In this document: positions 33,456 through 45,145 of the stretch, piece after piece
How the letters are laid out: each line of letters opens with the position of its first letter
How positions within the stretch are numbered: the first letter of the stretch is position 1
Origin: Hysterium pulicare CBS 123377
Taxonomy: Eukaryota; Ascomycota; Dothideomycetes; Hysteriales; Hysteriaceae
DNA length: 64,000 nucleotides
NCBI GenBank assembly: GCA_000467715.1
Contig: AJFK01000202.1
Span: forward strand, 1-64,000
Direction of reading: 5' to 3'
Translations under genes and position numbers: made by a program
Notes under the pieces: generated by a model
Told to the model about the DNA's origin: nothing
The model's input: the letters and a program-made list of their open reading frames with translations, nothing else
Database searches by the model: none

Positions 33456-35097
33456 TTACAAGGAGCTCCTGGTTGATCCAAAACCCACTTTTTCCAGCCA
33501 TTTCTTGACGATAGCGTTAACCTCCTCTGGTTTTTGAGTCAAAGCCCAATGCGTCGCCTCCACCTCCCCTCGAGTCAAAGTTTTCAGATGTTTGTCCATT
33601 CCCCTGGACATTGCTGGTTGCAAGACGGAGTCGTACTTTGCCTGCACGAAAAGCGTTGGAATGTCTATCGATTTCCGATCGAGAAGTCTGGACAAGATCA
33701 GCACCACGAGCAACGTCTGGTTTACTGTTTCTTCTACATACTCCTGTTCTTCTTCCCAATTGATCTTTCGCGCTCGGTACCAGTTTACTAAGACTGCGTC
33801 AGCTACACCGCCTTAAAGAAAGGCTAGTTCAACTTGCAGGTTCCGTGCATTCCATTTTGGGAATACTGGTTCACATAATAATCTAGTTCCTGTGCATCGA
33901 GTCAGTACCTTAATCACCTTCGAGAGATTGTCGTGTTTCCGGGACCAGAGCGCAGCCCACAGCACCTCAGCGCTCTTCCTCCTCGCCAAGTCTACAACAT
34001 AGACTTGATATAGCCATCGTAGAAGATGGAGTGATCATCTCCCTCCTCACCGGAACTTACCATTTCACTGAAGAGTTTGCTCTTGCCAATCTTTGGCAGG
34101 TTCTCAATGAGGACACCTTTAGCCGGATCAAAGGCCAGTTCGCCGTTTGGTCCTTTGCCACCGTATAAGCCACTCAGGAACTGCTTGATGCTCTCCTCGG
34201 AACTGACGGCGGCTTCTACCTCTGGCGAACAGAGATGAATCTGGTAGCCGAATTGTGGCAAACGACCCTTGACAAGCTCTTCTAGCGAGTTGTACTCTTT
34301 TTGGGGCGCCGTGTAAGGCGTGCACACAGAGAAGACATGCGTAATTAGCTCTGGATACCTAAACAACGTCAGATATTCTCAAGTGGTTCAAGATCGTCTT
34401 TTTGGTTCCGCTTGTTCTTACCACTGGGCTGTTCGCCACACAACGAATCCCCCCCTTAACTGGTCAGCAGCGGCACCTATATCAAATCTGCCAAAAGCAA
34501 CAATACTCACCAGTCGTGGCCCCCAAGTACGATATTCGGCGCACCCAGTTGCCTCGCTAACTCCGCAATGTCATCCGCGGCTCTCTTGATGCCGTACAGA
34601 TTGATGGGATTTGGAGGAACCCTGGGTGCATCCTAAATACGAAACTCAGCTTGCAGTTCTTTGAGTGAAATTTGGTAATGATCGAAGCCTCTTCGCCTTC
34701 GAGCAGATCTTCTGATCACAACTGATGAGGATTGGCAAGTGATGGACAGAGTACATACAGTGCCTCCAAACCCCATTAAGTCCGGGGCCACGATTCTGAA
34801 CCCCATGTCCAGTAAGAAGGGTATCTGATAGCGCCACCCCATGGATAGATCCGGCCAACCGTGAATCTGCGAATCAGCAGGCCATCAGCACTTAGTTCCG
34901 ACTTCAATACTACTCTTTGATACCACTGATTTACCATGGGCTGTTCTAGAGCTAGAGGGACATACTAAGAATACGGTAGCTTTGAATTTTCCGTCTGGGG
35001 GCACTCCATAGAGGTAATGGTACGTGTATCCATTCAGAAGAGCCGTCTTGTGCTCGATGCGGGCATCCGAGACCACATCGATGGGCTGAACGGCCAT
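33456..35097 (-). CDS. Epoxide hydrolase (alpha/beta hydrolase), eight exons
   Basis: This is a soluble epoxide hydrolase. It opens epoxides to diols through an Asp-ester intermediate. The exons are 35097-34966, 34866-34759, 34632-34511, 34454-34422, 34358-34061, 33889-33838, 33787-33742 and 33687-33456. All phases agree and the product has 340 residues. IHGWPDLSMGWRYQ gives the oxyanion HGxP. GGHDWGGFVVWRTAQW holds the nucleophile Asp. The lid Tyr appears in LNWYRAR. AKYDSVLQPAMSRGMDKH gives the acidic residue, and EATHWAL the catalytic His. Exon 4 is only 33 nt. The intron at 33788-33837 has a GC donor (T|GCAAGT). Without it the frame ends early, and with it the conserved HGTLNWYRAR appears. 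The intron at 33688-33741 is 54 bp without a stop, so its retention would keep the frame. Confidence 0.9.
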
Positions 35098-36125
35098 CGT
35101 GGATTTCCTTCCGGATTCAAAGAGTGAGGCGACCAACAAGACTGGGCATGACAAGAAGTTCGACGTCGCTCACTCGCGTTAATATACAAGACCATAAGCA
35201 AAGATCAGTTGTTGTACGGCCGAACAAGCCGAGGCATCGCCGGGAGGGGAACCAACTCCATTCAACCTTCACATCTCGTGAATAACGACTCTCTGGACCT
35301 TCACATCGCCATTTCCTAGCACTAGACAACTTCTACAACAGTGCGGGCACAATATCCCTGGATCACGATGTCATACAGCTATGGTACCACATTCAATATA
35401 GCTAATTCTCTCATGCAGCGATCTGGAACTTCAAAATGACATATTGCCATGCTCGCTCCCACACTAGTCTGTGGGGGTCCTTGTCATGCTTTCCAGTCTG
35501 CTGGGCCGTACATGTGAGACGGAAGGGAACTGCAAGCTCAATATTCAGTTCGTCAATTTGAAGGGGAGATTTACCAAGATTGCTGCAATAAGATGTCGGC
35601 CGCCATCTGTTATTTGCCGGCATTCATGCATGCATCCACGGGCATCATACGGTATTGGATGTTCGAAGCAATAGCGGACTGCACTGCATGGTTTCAATGC
35701 GGTTGACCCGGTTGTTTGGGACTACTAGAAGGAATGCCAATCTTCCTATCTTTTCGCCCATGCAATATGATTCGAGAAGAGATTACTAACCCGCATCTAT
35801 CCGAGACGTTTGGGATACGCAAGCTCCGAGGAGCTGAGAAATAGTGGTGCTGGATTCTTATTAACTATCCGCTACTCTGAAACTAGTCTATCCTATCCTA
35901 TGTGCATCTGAAAAATCCTGGTGCACAGCCTCCACTAGACGCTAATAGCGCCATATCTCAACCCAATGGTATCATAAGATACAGAGTATATGAGGGTTGC
36001 TGGCTCTTTAAGCCGAAGGGAATTGCTTCTTGGGCAAACACGACCAAGACAGCTGGCTAGGGATCCCTAAGGAGGAACTCCCGAAGGAGGAATCAGGCGA
36101 GCGAAAAAATGCTGCATGCGCTCCT
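35098..36125. other. Intergenic region
   Basis: This holds the promoter of the epoxide hydrolase and the 3' flank of the pinin-domain gene. No coding content is supported. Confidence 0.4.
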
Positions 36126-37235
36126 TCAATAGATGACCGTATCTTCTGCAGCCTCGAATACTTCCTCCCCGTTCTCGTCTATGGTCTCTTTGACCACTTC
36201 CTCTGCTGGAGTATCATTCATACCATCTATCTGCTTGTCGTCAACGATTGCCTGTTCGCCGTTCACCGTCTTCTCCGCATCCGTCTCATCCGCATGATCT
36301 TCCTTCGGTTCCTGGTTGTTGGGTGGGACAGATTCACTATCATTAGTAGCACCATTTGTTTTACTAGCGCCGGTTCCTTCATTCTGGTTACCCACCAATG
36401 TTCTACGATGCGACGCATCTTTATCAAGCTCCATGTCACCATCACCGGATGGCTCCCGTTTCCGCGAATCCTCCCGCTGCGCCTCGAAATCCTCTGACTC
36501 CTTATCAACAGTTGCCTGTGCATCTGCAACTTGCTCATCAATTCGATCCTCCTCCTCAGGAGTGAGTTCCCAAGGCTTATAGTACTATAACAGAGTCAGC
36601 GTATCATAGTATGACTGCATATGTAGAATCCTCCATACGCGGAGTGACTACGTACCAGTCTAGGTTCAGTCTTCGTATAGAGGAAGTGTGCCATGTCTAG
36701 CAGATTGACGTGCCGTATCCGCATCTATCCCATCCATGTCAGTGCCATGAGTGCAACCATTGAGAGGGTTCCTTACTGATTGCTCGTCGAACTTCCTCTG
36801 TTCCATCCTTCGCATGGCCATGAGCTCGTCCAGCCGCTCCTTCTTCCTCTGATCATTTTCTTGATCTTGTAACTTGAGCTTTGCTTGCTGCTTTTTCTCG
36901 ATCTCGGCGCGACGTCTCTGTGCTGTCGAAGATGAGCCTTGTGAGAGAGCCCCTAAAACCGCACCAAATAATCTTTTTCCGCGTGTCCGTTCCTTAACAT
37001 CGACCTTTGTACCACTCCTCCGTCTCTCTGGTACCATCTCTAAATTCGCGCTGTCCGCATTTGAATCTCGCCGAATCTCATTATGGTTGTCTGTGCTTAG
37101 ACGACGGCGTTTGCCATCCTGTTCAGATACTGAGGACTGTCGCCTCTTGTGGCCGTTCGAGGGTGAGGCGGCTTGGGGGGTTGGTGAATCTTGGGGTTCG
37201 GGTAGAACTACAGCGGACGCAATGGCGGTGTCCAT
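36126..37235 (-). CDS. Pinin/SDK/MemA-domain protein (splicing-associated)
   Basis: This nuclear protein of the pinin/SDK/MemA family is linked in animals to the exon-junction complex and splicing. There are three exons: 37235-36777, 36724-36656 and 36584-36126. The introns are 52 and 71 bp, and the product has 328 residues. The N-terminus is Ser/Arg-rich and disordered with basic nuclear-localisation-like runs (GHKRRQ, GKRRR). The conserved domain begins GKRLFGAVLGALSQ, continues through a charged helix RAEIEKKQQAKLKLQDQENDQ, and crosses two introns. It ends with MAHFLYTKTEPRLYYKPWEL, the signature that fixes both joins. The C-terminal third is acidic and low-complexity. It lies back to back with PHF5A. 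Confidence 0.92.
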
Positions 37236-37549
37236 AATTGTCTCATATGTGTCGAAGAAATTCCTCGGAGGTGATGATATTGTTAATAGTTGCCGGCCAT
37301 TGTGAAGTTGTGATGGGAAGGCTGAGAGGAGCTCATCCTGTCATCCAAAAAGCTTGGATCACCGAAGCTATCCCGACGCGAATTTAGTTAGCTTAGCTGA
37401 TCATCAATTATCAATTCACCACCTCCAACTTCGTGCCACCTCTCATGCACTGAACACTCACAGCATCTTGCCAACGACCGTACATCTTTTATACATCGAA
37501 GAACGCAAGACAGATTTCGAGCTATATCCCCACCTGACCTCAGACCACA
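37236..37549. promoter_or_regulatory. Shared promoter region, pinin-type / PHF5A
   Basis: 314 bp separate the two divergent start codons of two splicing-related genes, so they very likely share a bidirectional promoter. No TATA box is obvious. Confidence 0.55.
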
Positions 37550-37989
37550 ATGTCTCGCCATCATCCGTGAGCTTCTCCCATCTCAAAGCTCCTTGACTCT
37601 CACTAACCGGCACCCTAGAGATCTCGTTATGTGCCGCAAGCAAGCCGGAATAGCCATCGGCCGTCTCTGCGACAAATGCGACGGTAAATGCCCAGTCTGC
37701 GACAGCTACGTGCGCCCCACCACCCTCGCCCGAATTTGCGATGAATGTTCTTTCGGCAATTTTCAGAACAAGTGTGTTGTTTGCGGTGGCGAGGTGAGTT
37801 GCACTCTTCATCCTATGAAACTACAGCCTGTATGCTAATTTGAATTATGCATAGGGTATTTCAGACGCTTTCTATTGCTTCGAATGCACGCGACTCGAGA
37901 AAGACCGAGACGGTTGTCCGAAGATTATAAACTTAGGTAGTTCGAGGACGGATCTGTTCTATCAAAAGAAGAATTTCAGGAATCACTAA
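37550..37989 (+). CDS. rds3: PHF5A/Rds3, SF3b complex subunit
   Basis: PHF5A (yeast Rds3) is the small zinc-knuckle subunit of the U2 snRNP SF3b complex and contacts the branch-site region. There are three exons: 37550-37566 (17 nt), 37619-37793 and 37855-37989. The introns are 52 and 61 bp, and the product has 108 residues, the usual size. The product begins [20 protein letters not shown]. It keeps the CxxC pairs ([25 protein letters not shown]) and the [11 protein letters not shown] tail motif. The first intron, close to the start codon, follows codon 5. Conservation with the human protein is very high throughout, so identity is certain. Confidence 0.98.
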
Positions 37990-38514
37990 CAGTAGTGATG
38001 CCCGGCCTGGTGGAGACCGTGGCGGAGGTGCTTGGCTTTTGATATTCATATAAAGCAGTTGTAGCTGCTCAGACAAGGTGTTGGAAGGCCATGAGGCCTG
38101 AAACCATGATTACTACGGACAGCGGTATGCATTGGGCGGAGTTAGGATACCATCAAATGGAAATGACATTGACTTCTTGAACCAGTTTTATCAACCATTC
38201 ACATCACGTGCGCAACGAGTGCAGATTTGTGGTGCCCTTGAGCTATTTGCGCCACCTATATCGCAACATTAATTTGGTTCTCGGAGAGGTTTCATCTCTG
38301 TGCAGTATCAATGTTCTGTTTCCTTCTCCAGATGCGCTTAAACGGTTAGAAAGTTTGTACGGCTGGCCAGATAATTTCATGACCGGTCAGATTTTCTTGA
38401 ACAATTAGAGGACTGGGTTACTAGGACGCTCCGGCCACAAAGTAATTGACATTCTGTAAAGCCTCGACCGATGGCCGATGGACGTCAAATAAGACATCGT
38501 TAGGCGGAGCTTCC

Positions 38515-38531
38515 GAGAAGCTTAGCTTCTC
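38515..38531. repeat. Palindrome GAGAAGCTTAGCTTCTC
   Basis: A perfect 8-bp inverted repeat around one base lies at the left edge of the degenerate repeat region and could form a small stem-loop. Confidence 0.7.
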
Positions 38532-38559
38532 TTACTGTTTCGCGATTTCTTAAAATCCG

Positions 38560-38925
38560 TCTCGGAAGCGTTGCTTCTGAGAAGGAAACCTTCTCACTTA
38601 TTTTTTAGAGTGAAGGGAAAAGCTCTCAGACGCGCCGCGCCTAGGACATATTCCGTCTTGTTCGATTCTAAGACCTAATGGAAAAGCTCTTCGACGCGGA
38701 GCGTTTAAGAAGTATCTCTTCCTATATGATTGTCAGACTAGATATAAAAGCTCTCAGACGCTCTGCTCCTAGAAAGATTTCCTTTTTGCTTGATTATTGA
38801 AGTGGATGAAAAAACTTTTAGACGCTCTACATCTTGTGCGAGTTCTTCCTTAAGCCTTCCATTAATTGCTAAAAACTGTTTCGGAAGCATAGCCTCTAAG
38901 AGGGGGTTCTTCTCCTCTCTCTTGT
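38560..38925. repeat. Degenerate ~65-bp tandem repeat array
   Basis: Four copies beginning near 38616, 38680, 38746 and 38808 share GAAAAGCTCTCAGACGC, an A/T-rich middle and a CTTCCT- or TTCC-like end. Related pieces flank them on both sides: CGGAAGCGTTGCTTCTGAGA near 38563 and CGGAAGCATAGCCTCTAAGA near 38880. The copies are diverged, so the array is old or mutated. Confidence 0.75.
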
Positions 38926-39141
38926 TACGGACGAACATCTGCTTCTAGAAGCAAATCGCAGAAATTCACATCAGATCAGATTCTCAGCATAATCGCGTCA
39001 TTTAAAGGGATGGTCTCCTAAAAATTGGATGAACCATGTTCTCGTATCTATATACATGAAAGATATCTACGTCCTTTGTAACATCTTTGGACTACAAATC
39101 ATCCATTTATTTATGTGGAGTGGGTAACCGAAGGCCCAGGA

Positions 39142-40099
39142 TTATTTCCAAAGAACGCCATCGGCAATGGCTCTATTGGCCCTATACATGTTGTAGGCAG
39201 CAATCATACGACCACCCTGGCAAGGGGTGAACTCGTGCGAGCAATCAGTGTAGTCCATCTAGGCAAATCAGCATGATGAAATCTTTCAGGTCGTTTGGGG
39301 ATCTCTTACAAAGTTATTGACATTGTCTAGTCCAGGTAGAGTAGGGCAACTGTCGGGAGCAGGACAGCTGTTCAAGTCTCCCGCAATGGACATCTTTCCG
39401 TATGATGGCACATTCTGAGCGGCTGTGTCATCACAGTAATCCGTGCCGTTGCAGCCACCTTGGAAGACGTGATAAAGACCAAACCAGTGACCGACTGTAG
39501 AGTGTTAGCAACTTGTTTTTGAGGCCGTCAGTTTAGGAGGATAGGTACGTACTTTCATGCGCCACAGTCCCTGAGGAATTACTGATGCCTGTGCTAAGGG
39601 GAACGAAGCAGCCATCTCCATCAAGTGTCGTTTGATCGACTGGCGCTCCTGACGAATCTGGGAGCGAGCAGACTCCACTCGTGGCACCCTCAACAAGATA
39701 GACATTCAAACTCTTGTAGTCACCACGATGAAGTTGTCTCATTTTCTCAAGTTTATCCGAGTCGATGTCGGAAGCCCACTCTGCGTTGAGGGCATAAGAG
39801 ATTGGCTTAACTTGGAACTGGATGTTCCATGGGCTGTAGTGCGTATTCAGGTAGTCGACTTGTTGAAGGATCCCGGTGGCATCGACGTATCCATTGGCTG
39901 CTGTAGGACCAGAAACGAGGAGGTGGATCCAGAGGTCGACAGTGATGGTATCTCGAGTAATGAGATTCAATAGACTGCGCCTGGATTCATGAGCTGGGAT
40001 ATTAAGAACATCGCTATCGAAGTCTTCGTTAAGGCAAGGAGTTACAGCTGAAACCGCAAGAGGAGCTAGGAGGCTCAGAAGGAATGAGTTTGGCTTCAT
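39142..40099 (-). CDS. Secreted M43-family metalloprotease (MEP1-like)
   Basis: This is an extracellular zinc endopeptidase of the M43 cytophagalysin/pappalysin-like group, seen in many ascomycetes as MEP1-type proteases. There are three exons: 40099-39553, 39494-39310 and 39258-39142. The introns are 58 and 51 bp, and the product has 282 residues. A signal peptide (MKPNSFLLSLLAPLAVSA) is followed by a short propeptide-like stretch. The zinc motif is rebuilt across the first intron as HEIGHWFGLYH, with three His ligands and the catalytic Glu. The Met-turn appears as NNFMDYTDCSHEFTPCQ. Cysteines occur in pairs, as expected for a secreted protein. All residues needed for activity are present. 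Confidence 0.94.
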
Positions 40100-42986
40100 G
40101 GCGAAAAGAAGAAAGAAATAAATTCTATAAATCAAGATAAGAGTTGAGATGCGAAATCACCTCAAAGGGGGGGGATATCATTATGGAAATGAAATACAAA
40201 CATCTGTATATAATCCTAAAATTAAGATGAGGCCTCATGGACTTAGATGGTTGCATTGGCAAAAGTTATAAGGGAGATACAACAACTTCACGTTGATGAT
40301 TCGTATTTTGAAGGGCCTGATTGGGGCACAGCAGAGTCTTGAATGGAAATAGGTCGCCAGGAGTGCCATACACAGCCATTTGTGGGCCGCCTTATAGTAA
40401 GTTAATTGGCTCTTATTGGTCCAGGATTCCGAAGGATGTATACCTTGAATACATTTGTACCTTTCATCTCTTAACGCGGAGACAACGCAAGTGGTTCAAG
40501 TCCGGGTTCAGCTTGAGGTCCCTTCATCGGCTTTCAAGGCATTCAGTCGGCGTTCAAGAGACAGCAGTCTTGTCGAAAGGTCTGGTTATTGGCTTCTGCA
40601 GAATCAAGAGACATTTCGGGATGCTCTATTGATTTCTGAAAAGAAACGGATACTTAGCATGGAGTTTAGTCGTAGCGCAGATATGTAAGAAACAGGCAAA
40701 ACTAAGCCTTGTCCAATGATGTTTAAGGGAGGATATACTAGGCTTCCCAAGTCATCCGCAGTGAATGAAGAGCGACTTTCGCCCATGGAAGTTGGTTGAA
40801 ACTTGTGACCTCCCAACGATCGTCGGATTGCAGCAGAACAGCCCCTGCCAAGGAGTTTTGCAGGGTTGGCATTACTGGCTTTGTGGCAGTACACCATTGC
40901 TATTTTAAGAGCTCCGAAGCTACAAGCGTGTGAAAGTGAAGCGTTTACAGGCATAACGAAGTTGCACCAAGTCTGATGAAGAGCTTCTTTCAGAGCAAAA
41001 ACGGATGAACGGTCGATATACAATTTGCCAAGCATTAGAGCTTCGGAACGGAAAAGGTTTGAGCCGCCTTGTCGAGAATTTTCGCGCGATTTTCCTTCCA
41101 GATGATCAATTGATCATGAACCAAGGACAGACCGTCACTGACACAAGTAATCCAGAGATACCGTACCCATCAGAAGGCTGCTTCATCCTTATCTTTAGTT
41201 CGCAAATTTCCAACTTTGTTTTCCTGCAAGCATCGTCTTCTACGATGAAACATTTTCCCACATTCGCAGGTAAACGCAAGCCATCGCCTAGAATCCATAT
41301 CTAGATGGTATATGAGCGTCAAACCTTCCTTGGATGTCTGGCTAGAACAGCGAGTTTTATATAGTCCGCACATGTTATGTCTTTGACTCTGCTGACCGCT
41401 CTCATCAGGATGTTCGAAAGATGGACCCAAATCGTGTTGGAATGCCTGGACAACTAATCGGAATACCTCGGGCTCACTCACCCCGTAATGAATACCAACA
41501 TGAGCCACGCGGTGCAATCCATCTTTCTCTACTGCCAAAGCGTGCGACGATACTCTGAAAGCATATGCTGTGACATGGTTGCGCGTAAACTAACAAGCCT
41601 TCTCAAGACCATTTAGAAAGGTAAGGTAGAAGGCGGTAGTAACGGAATCAAGATACCACGATGCCTGTCATGCAAAGGCTTGGGACGCCACGTTAGTTCA
41701 AGCTGAAGACTTGAACTGATGAGCAGGGTACTTGTATATTGCTTGTAAGCCTGAACTTTTTCGAAAACAACATGTGTACAGGCTTGTATACCTAAGCACC
41801 TTCCAGATAGTCTTAGTGAGGGCAACTAGCTTTGATGGCCTTCACCGAGTTGAGTCGATCTGTGCAGACTCGGAGCACCGGAGTTAACAGGGGCCTCAGG
41901 TTAGTTTTCACGACAGATGAGACTTACATGCTCTATTACGAGCACGGTGCTGTCAGAAGTTTACAAGCAACATACGCGCACACGTTGGAAAAGCGAAGGT
42001 TAGGCTTGCTATGAAGGGGTACGTTCTTCCTCCAGTGTTGTTTTGAACTCTGGAACCCGTAAAGTTACCAGATATCCGTTGCAAGGGAATGATTCAAAGG
42101 ATTCCATGTAGATGTGGAGTACTGGATCTCCTTGGAGGCCGTCTTCATCGATGGTCAGGCGCTAAAGGTTTCTGAAGGTTAAAGGAACCTCGAAACATGC
42201 CTTGGCTTCAGACAACAAAGCGCTTCCAGGCTGTTTGTCCATGTCTGACCATTACTCATTCTGCTCGCTGTGTGTCTTTGTCGATGGGGAAGTCTTCGTA
42301 TTTTAGGTGCATAGGAAATCCGTAAACCGTAAACCGTAAATAGCACTGCCAAGGCTCTCGTGTCACATAAGCACAGGGCTCGGTGTCCTTGGTTAGATTG
42401 ATCGAAGCCTAGAAAGCTTGCAACGCTCAAGCAAGACTTAACCAAGGTACCATTGTATAATACAATCATACAGAAAAGCACGTCGCGGCCTTCATCTGGA
42501 TACATTGCAGCCGTGAATGTTGGATTGGACGGGGTGGAAAATCAAATTCGCATATCCAAAACAAGAGAAAGACACATGGTTGGCGGCTTTGAAACGCGCC
42601 TGACTGGACCCTCTCTAACTTACCCTTGTCAAGGGGCGCACGTCACATTTCACACAGCCTCGTTCGTTGCTGAGCGCCGCTGAGTTACGGACAAGCTGGA
42701 ATCCTCATCGCCAGCCCACCACAACACCTCGTCCACTGCCACAGCACTTTATTCTGTGCCACCCTCCCAGCTATCGCACAGAATACCACGCTACCCTCAG
42801 CCGTACAAAGGACCTAACAGAGCTTCACCTCCATCAGCTTACACCACGCCGCTCGCTCGCCTGCAGCCCACTTCTTCACTCCTACCACGACGAACTTTCC
42901 GCCCGAATGCGCCCTTCGTAGCGCTTGAGCAAGAGTCTACATCACTGTTATCGCGATTGCGCATTCCCAAGACCCAAAAGGACAGA
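40100..42986. other. Long gene-poor region, possibly with decayed coding sequence
   Basis: About 2.9 kb without a convincing intact gene. The minus strand at about 41170-41600 keeps a 122-codon frame lacking an ATG. It contains a zinc-finger-like piece (TCECGKMFHRRRRCLQENK). Another 143-codon frame follows at 40604-41035. These may be remains of one gene. From about 42660 the plus strand is CT/CCA-rich, which fits the leader of the DUF300 gene. Confidence 0.35.
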
Positions 42987-44748
42987 ATGCCATCCTGCAA
43001 CACCACGCTCTCCGATGAGAAAAGTGAGACGCCAGAGAGCTCGATGAAATGATGCTTGCTAACGCTTGGGTATAGTCGAGGAGGATCCCATCTTTCATGA
43101 ACTAACCTTCCATCATTTGGGCCTTATCCTTTCAGCCGCGTTTGGCTTGATAGCGGTTGTCATTGCGCTGTTCATGATCCTTAGGCATGCTACACACTAC
43201 TTGAAACCATGGGAGCAGAAGCAGTATGTACAGACAAGTTCGCGCGCATCGCATTGTTGCTAACTAGCTACGTAGCATCATACGAATTCTCTTCATGATT
43301 CCAATATACGCCACCGTATCCTTCCTGTCGTATGTACACTACCAACATGCCATCTACTTCGAGGTTCTGCGGGATTGCTATGAAGCGTTTGCAATCGCAA
43401 GTTTCTTCACCCTGATGTGCCATTATATCGCGCCGAACCTGCACGACCAGAAGGTTTACTTCCGCTCACTAGAACCTAAAAACTGGATATGGCCGCTTCC
43501 ATGGTTCCAGAAGTGCTTTGGGGGCCAGAACAAGGGTATCTTAAGGAAGCCCCAGAGCGGCCTGACGTGGTTCAACGTGAGTAGTTTCCGTTCTCCATAG
43601 TGAGAGAGCGCTAACTGGTCTAGATAATATGGATCGGCGTCTTCCAATACTGCTTCATTCGCGTCTTCTTTACCGTCGTTTCTGTTCTGAGTCAAGCCAC
43701 GGATCGATACTGCGAATCATCGCTGAACCCGGCATTCGCACATCTCTGGGTCATGCTATTCGAAGGAGGTTCAGTATCTATCGCCATGTATTGTCTCATC
43801 CAGTTCTACTACCAGCTCAAGGGCGATCTTAAGCCCTACCGACCCTTCCTCAAGATCGTCTGCATCAAGCTCGTCATCTTCTTCTCGTTCTGGCAAAGCT
43901 TGGTTATATCGTTTCTCAGTAGTTCGAACGGCCCCTTGAAACCTACGAAGAAAATCGCATATCCCGATATCAAGGTCGGGTTCCCCGCAATGCTTATTTG
44001 CGTTGAGATGGCCATTTTTGCAACTATGCATATATTTGCCTTCCCCTGGAAACCGTATGACAAGGCGAAGTACCAGGACCCAGTCAACGCTCCTCATGAC
44101 GGACTTAGCGGACCAGCTCCAGCGACTTATGCCCATGGCCCGGTGCGCGCTCTTGTATCTGCTTTCAACCCGTGGGATATCATAAAAGCTTGCGGACGGG
44201 GTTTCCGCTGGCTCTTCGTCGGCAGGCGACATCGGAAGACCGACATATCGTATCAAACGAAACTAGGTTCTTTGGCCAGCGACACCAGCTACCCAACGGG
44301 TCCCACCTTCGCAGGAAACGGCGAAGCAGCAACCGAATTCGCGAAACCGCCGTACGGAGATGGCAAGAAAGCAGGCAGTGGAAAAACTGGGTTCGAGGAC
44401 TCAGATACCGCAGGCTTATTATCTCACGCGCAAGCTGACCCATACGGTCGGCAGAACTCCTTCTCCCGCTCCCACTCCTCCTCGGACGTAACGGCTTATG
44501 ATCCGGACAACTTACCCTCAGCACCTTTGCCACCACAATACCACCGAGATCAGGAGTATGGTGTCGACAGGAGAGGAAGACCGGGCGAGTTTGAACCCCA
44601 GGATACGGGTTATCATAGAGCGAATGATAGCCCAGCAAGGAGGCCGCAGGTCCAGGAGCAGGATCTGGGAAGGCCGAGTACAGAGTGGGATATGTTTGCG
44701 GGTGCGAAGCCTAGTGGGAAAGGTGGAGCACCGCCCGGTATGCTATAA
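42987..44748 (+). CDS. DUF300 / organic solute transporter-alpha (TMEM184-like) membrane protein
   Basis: This is a seven-helix membrane protein of the DUF300 family, related to organic solute transporter alpha and TMEM184. It probably sits in the plasma or vacuolar membrane, and its substrate in fungi is unknown. There are four exons: 42987-43023, 43076-43223, 43276-43576 and 43624-44748. The introns are 52, 52 and 47 bp, and the product has 536 residues. LGLILSAAFGLIAVVIALFM is the first helix. It is followed by the motif EQKHIIRILFMIPIYA, then helices up to AMLICVEMAIFATMHIFAFPW. FEVLRDCYEAFAIASFF and VFQYCFIRVFFTVVSV are family landmarks. The last ~190 residues form a hydrophilic Ser/Pro/Gly-rich cytosolic tail. 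Confidence 0.94.
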
Positions 44749-45145
44749 AACCTCTTTCTTATTATTAGTCTATTTATTTCTCCATCGTCTCAATGTCCTT
44801 CCTCATGTTTTTGGCTTGGGTACCAGGTGCACGCGTACAGGCCGCATGGTGTTTTGGTGTTGATGTGTCGTTTCTTCAAGATGAGCAAACTCGATTTTGG
44901 TTAACGAGAGATGTTGAAGAAATGTAATGTTGGTGTCTTTGCTCATTGATACCCAACCCAGGGGGATTAAAACAACCGCGTAGTTCTGGAAAACTCTCGG
45001 CTTGTTGTCGGTCCTGGTCGTGCAAGGTACGGGATACCATAGCTAGTTTGTGAAGTTGAATGAAGTAATGCAATTCATACGTAATGAAGCTGAAGTTCTC
45101 CTATTGCTTCGGTATCTAGAGTTTCCCTCTTCTGAGGTCTAAGCA
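44749..45145. other. Convergent 3' region
   Basis: This is spacer between two convergent genes. Nothing else is seen. Confidence 0.4.

Larger units (their letters stand above)
37990..39141. other. Gene-free region around the repeat array
   Basis: No coding sequence is supported between PHF5A and the metalloprotease apart from the repeats listed. It may be the remains of a mobile or satellite-like element. Confidence 0.4.
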
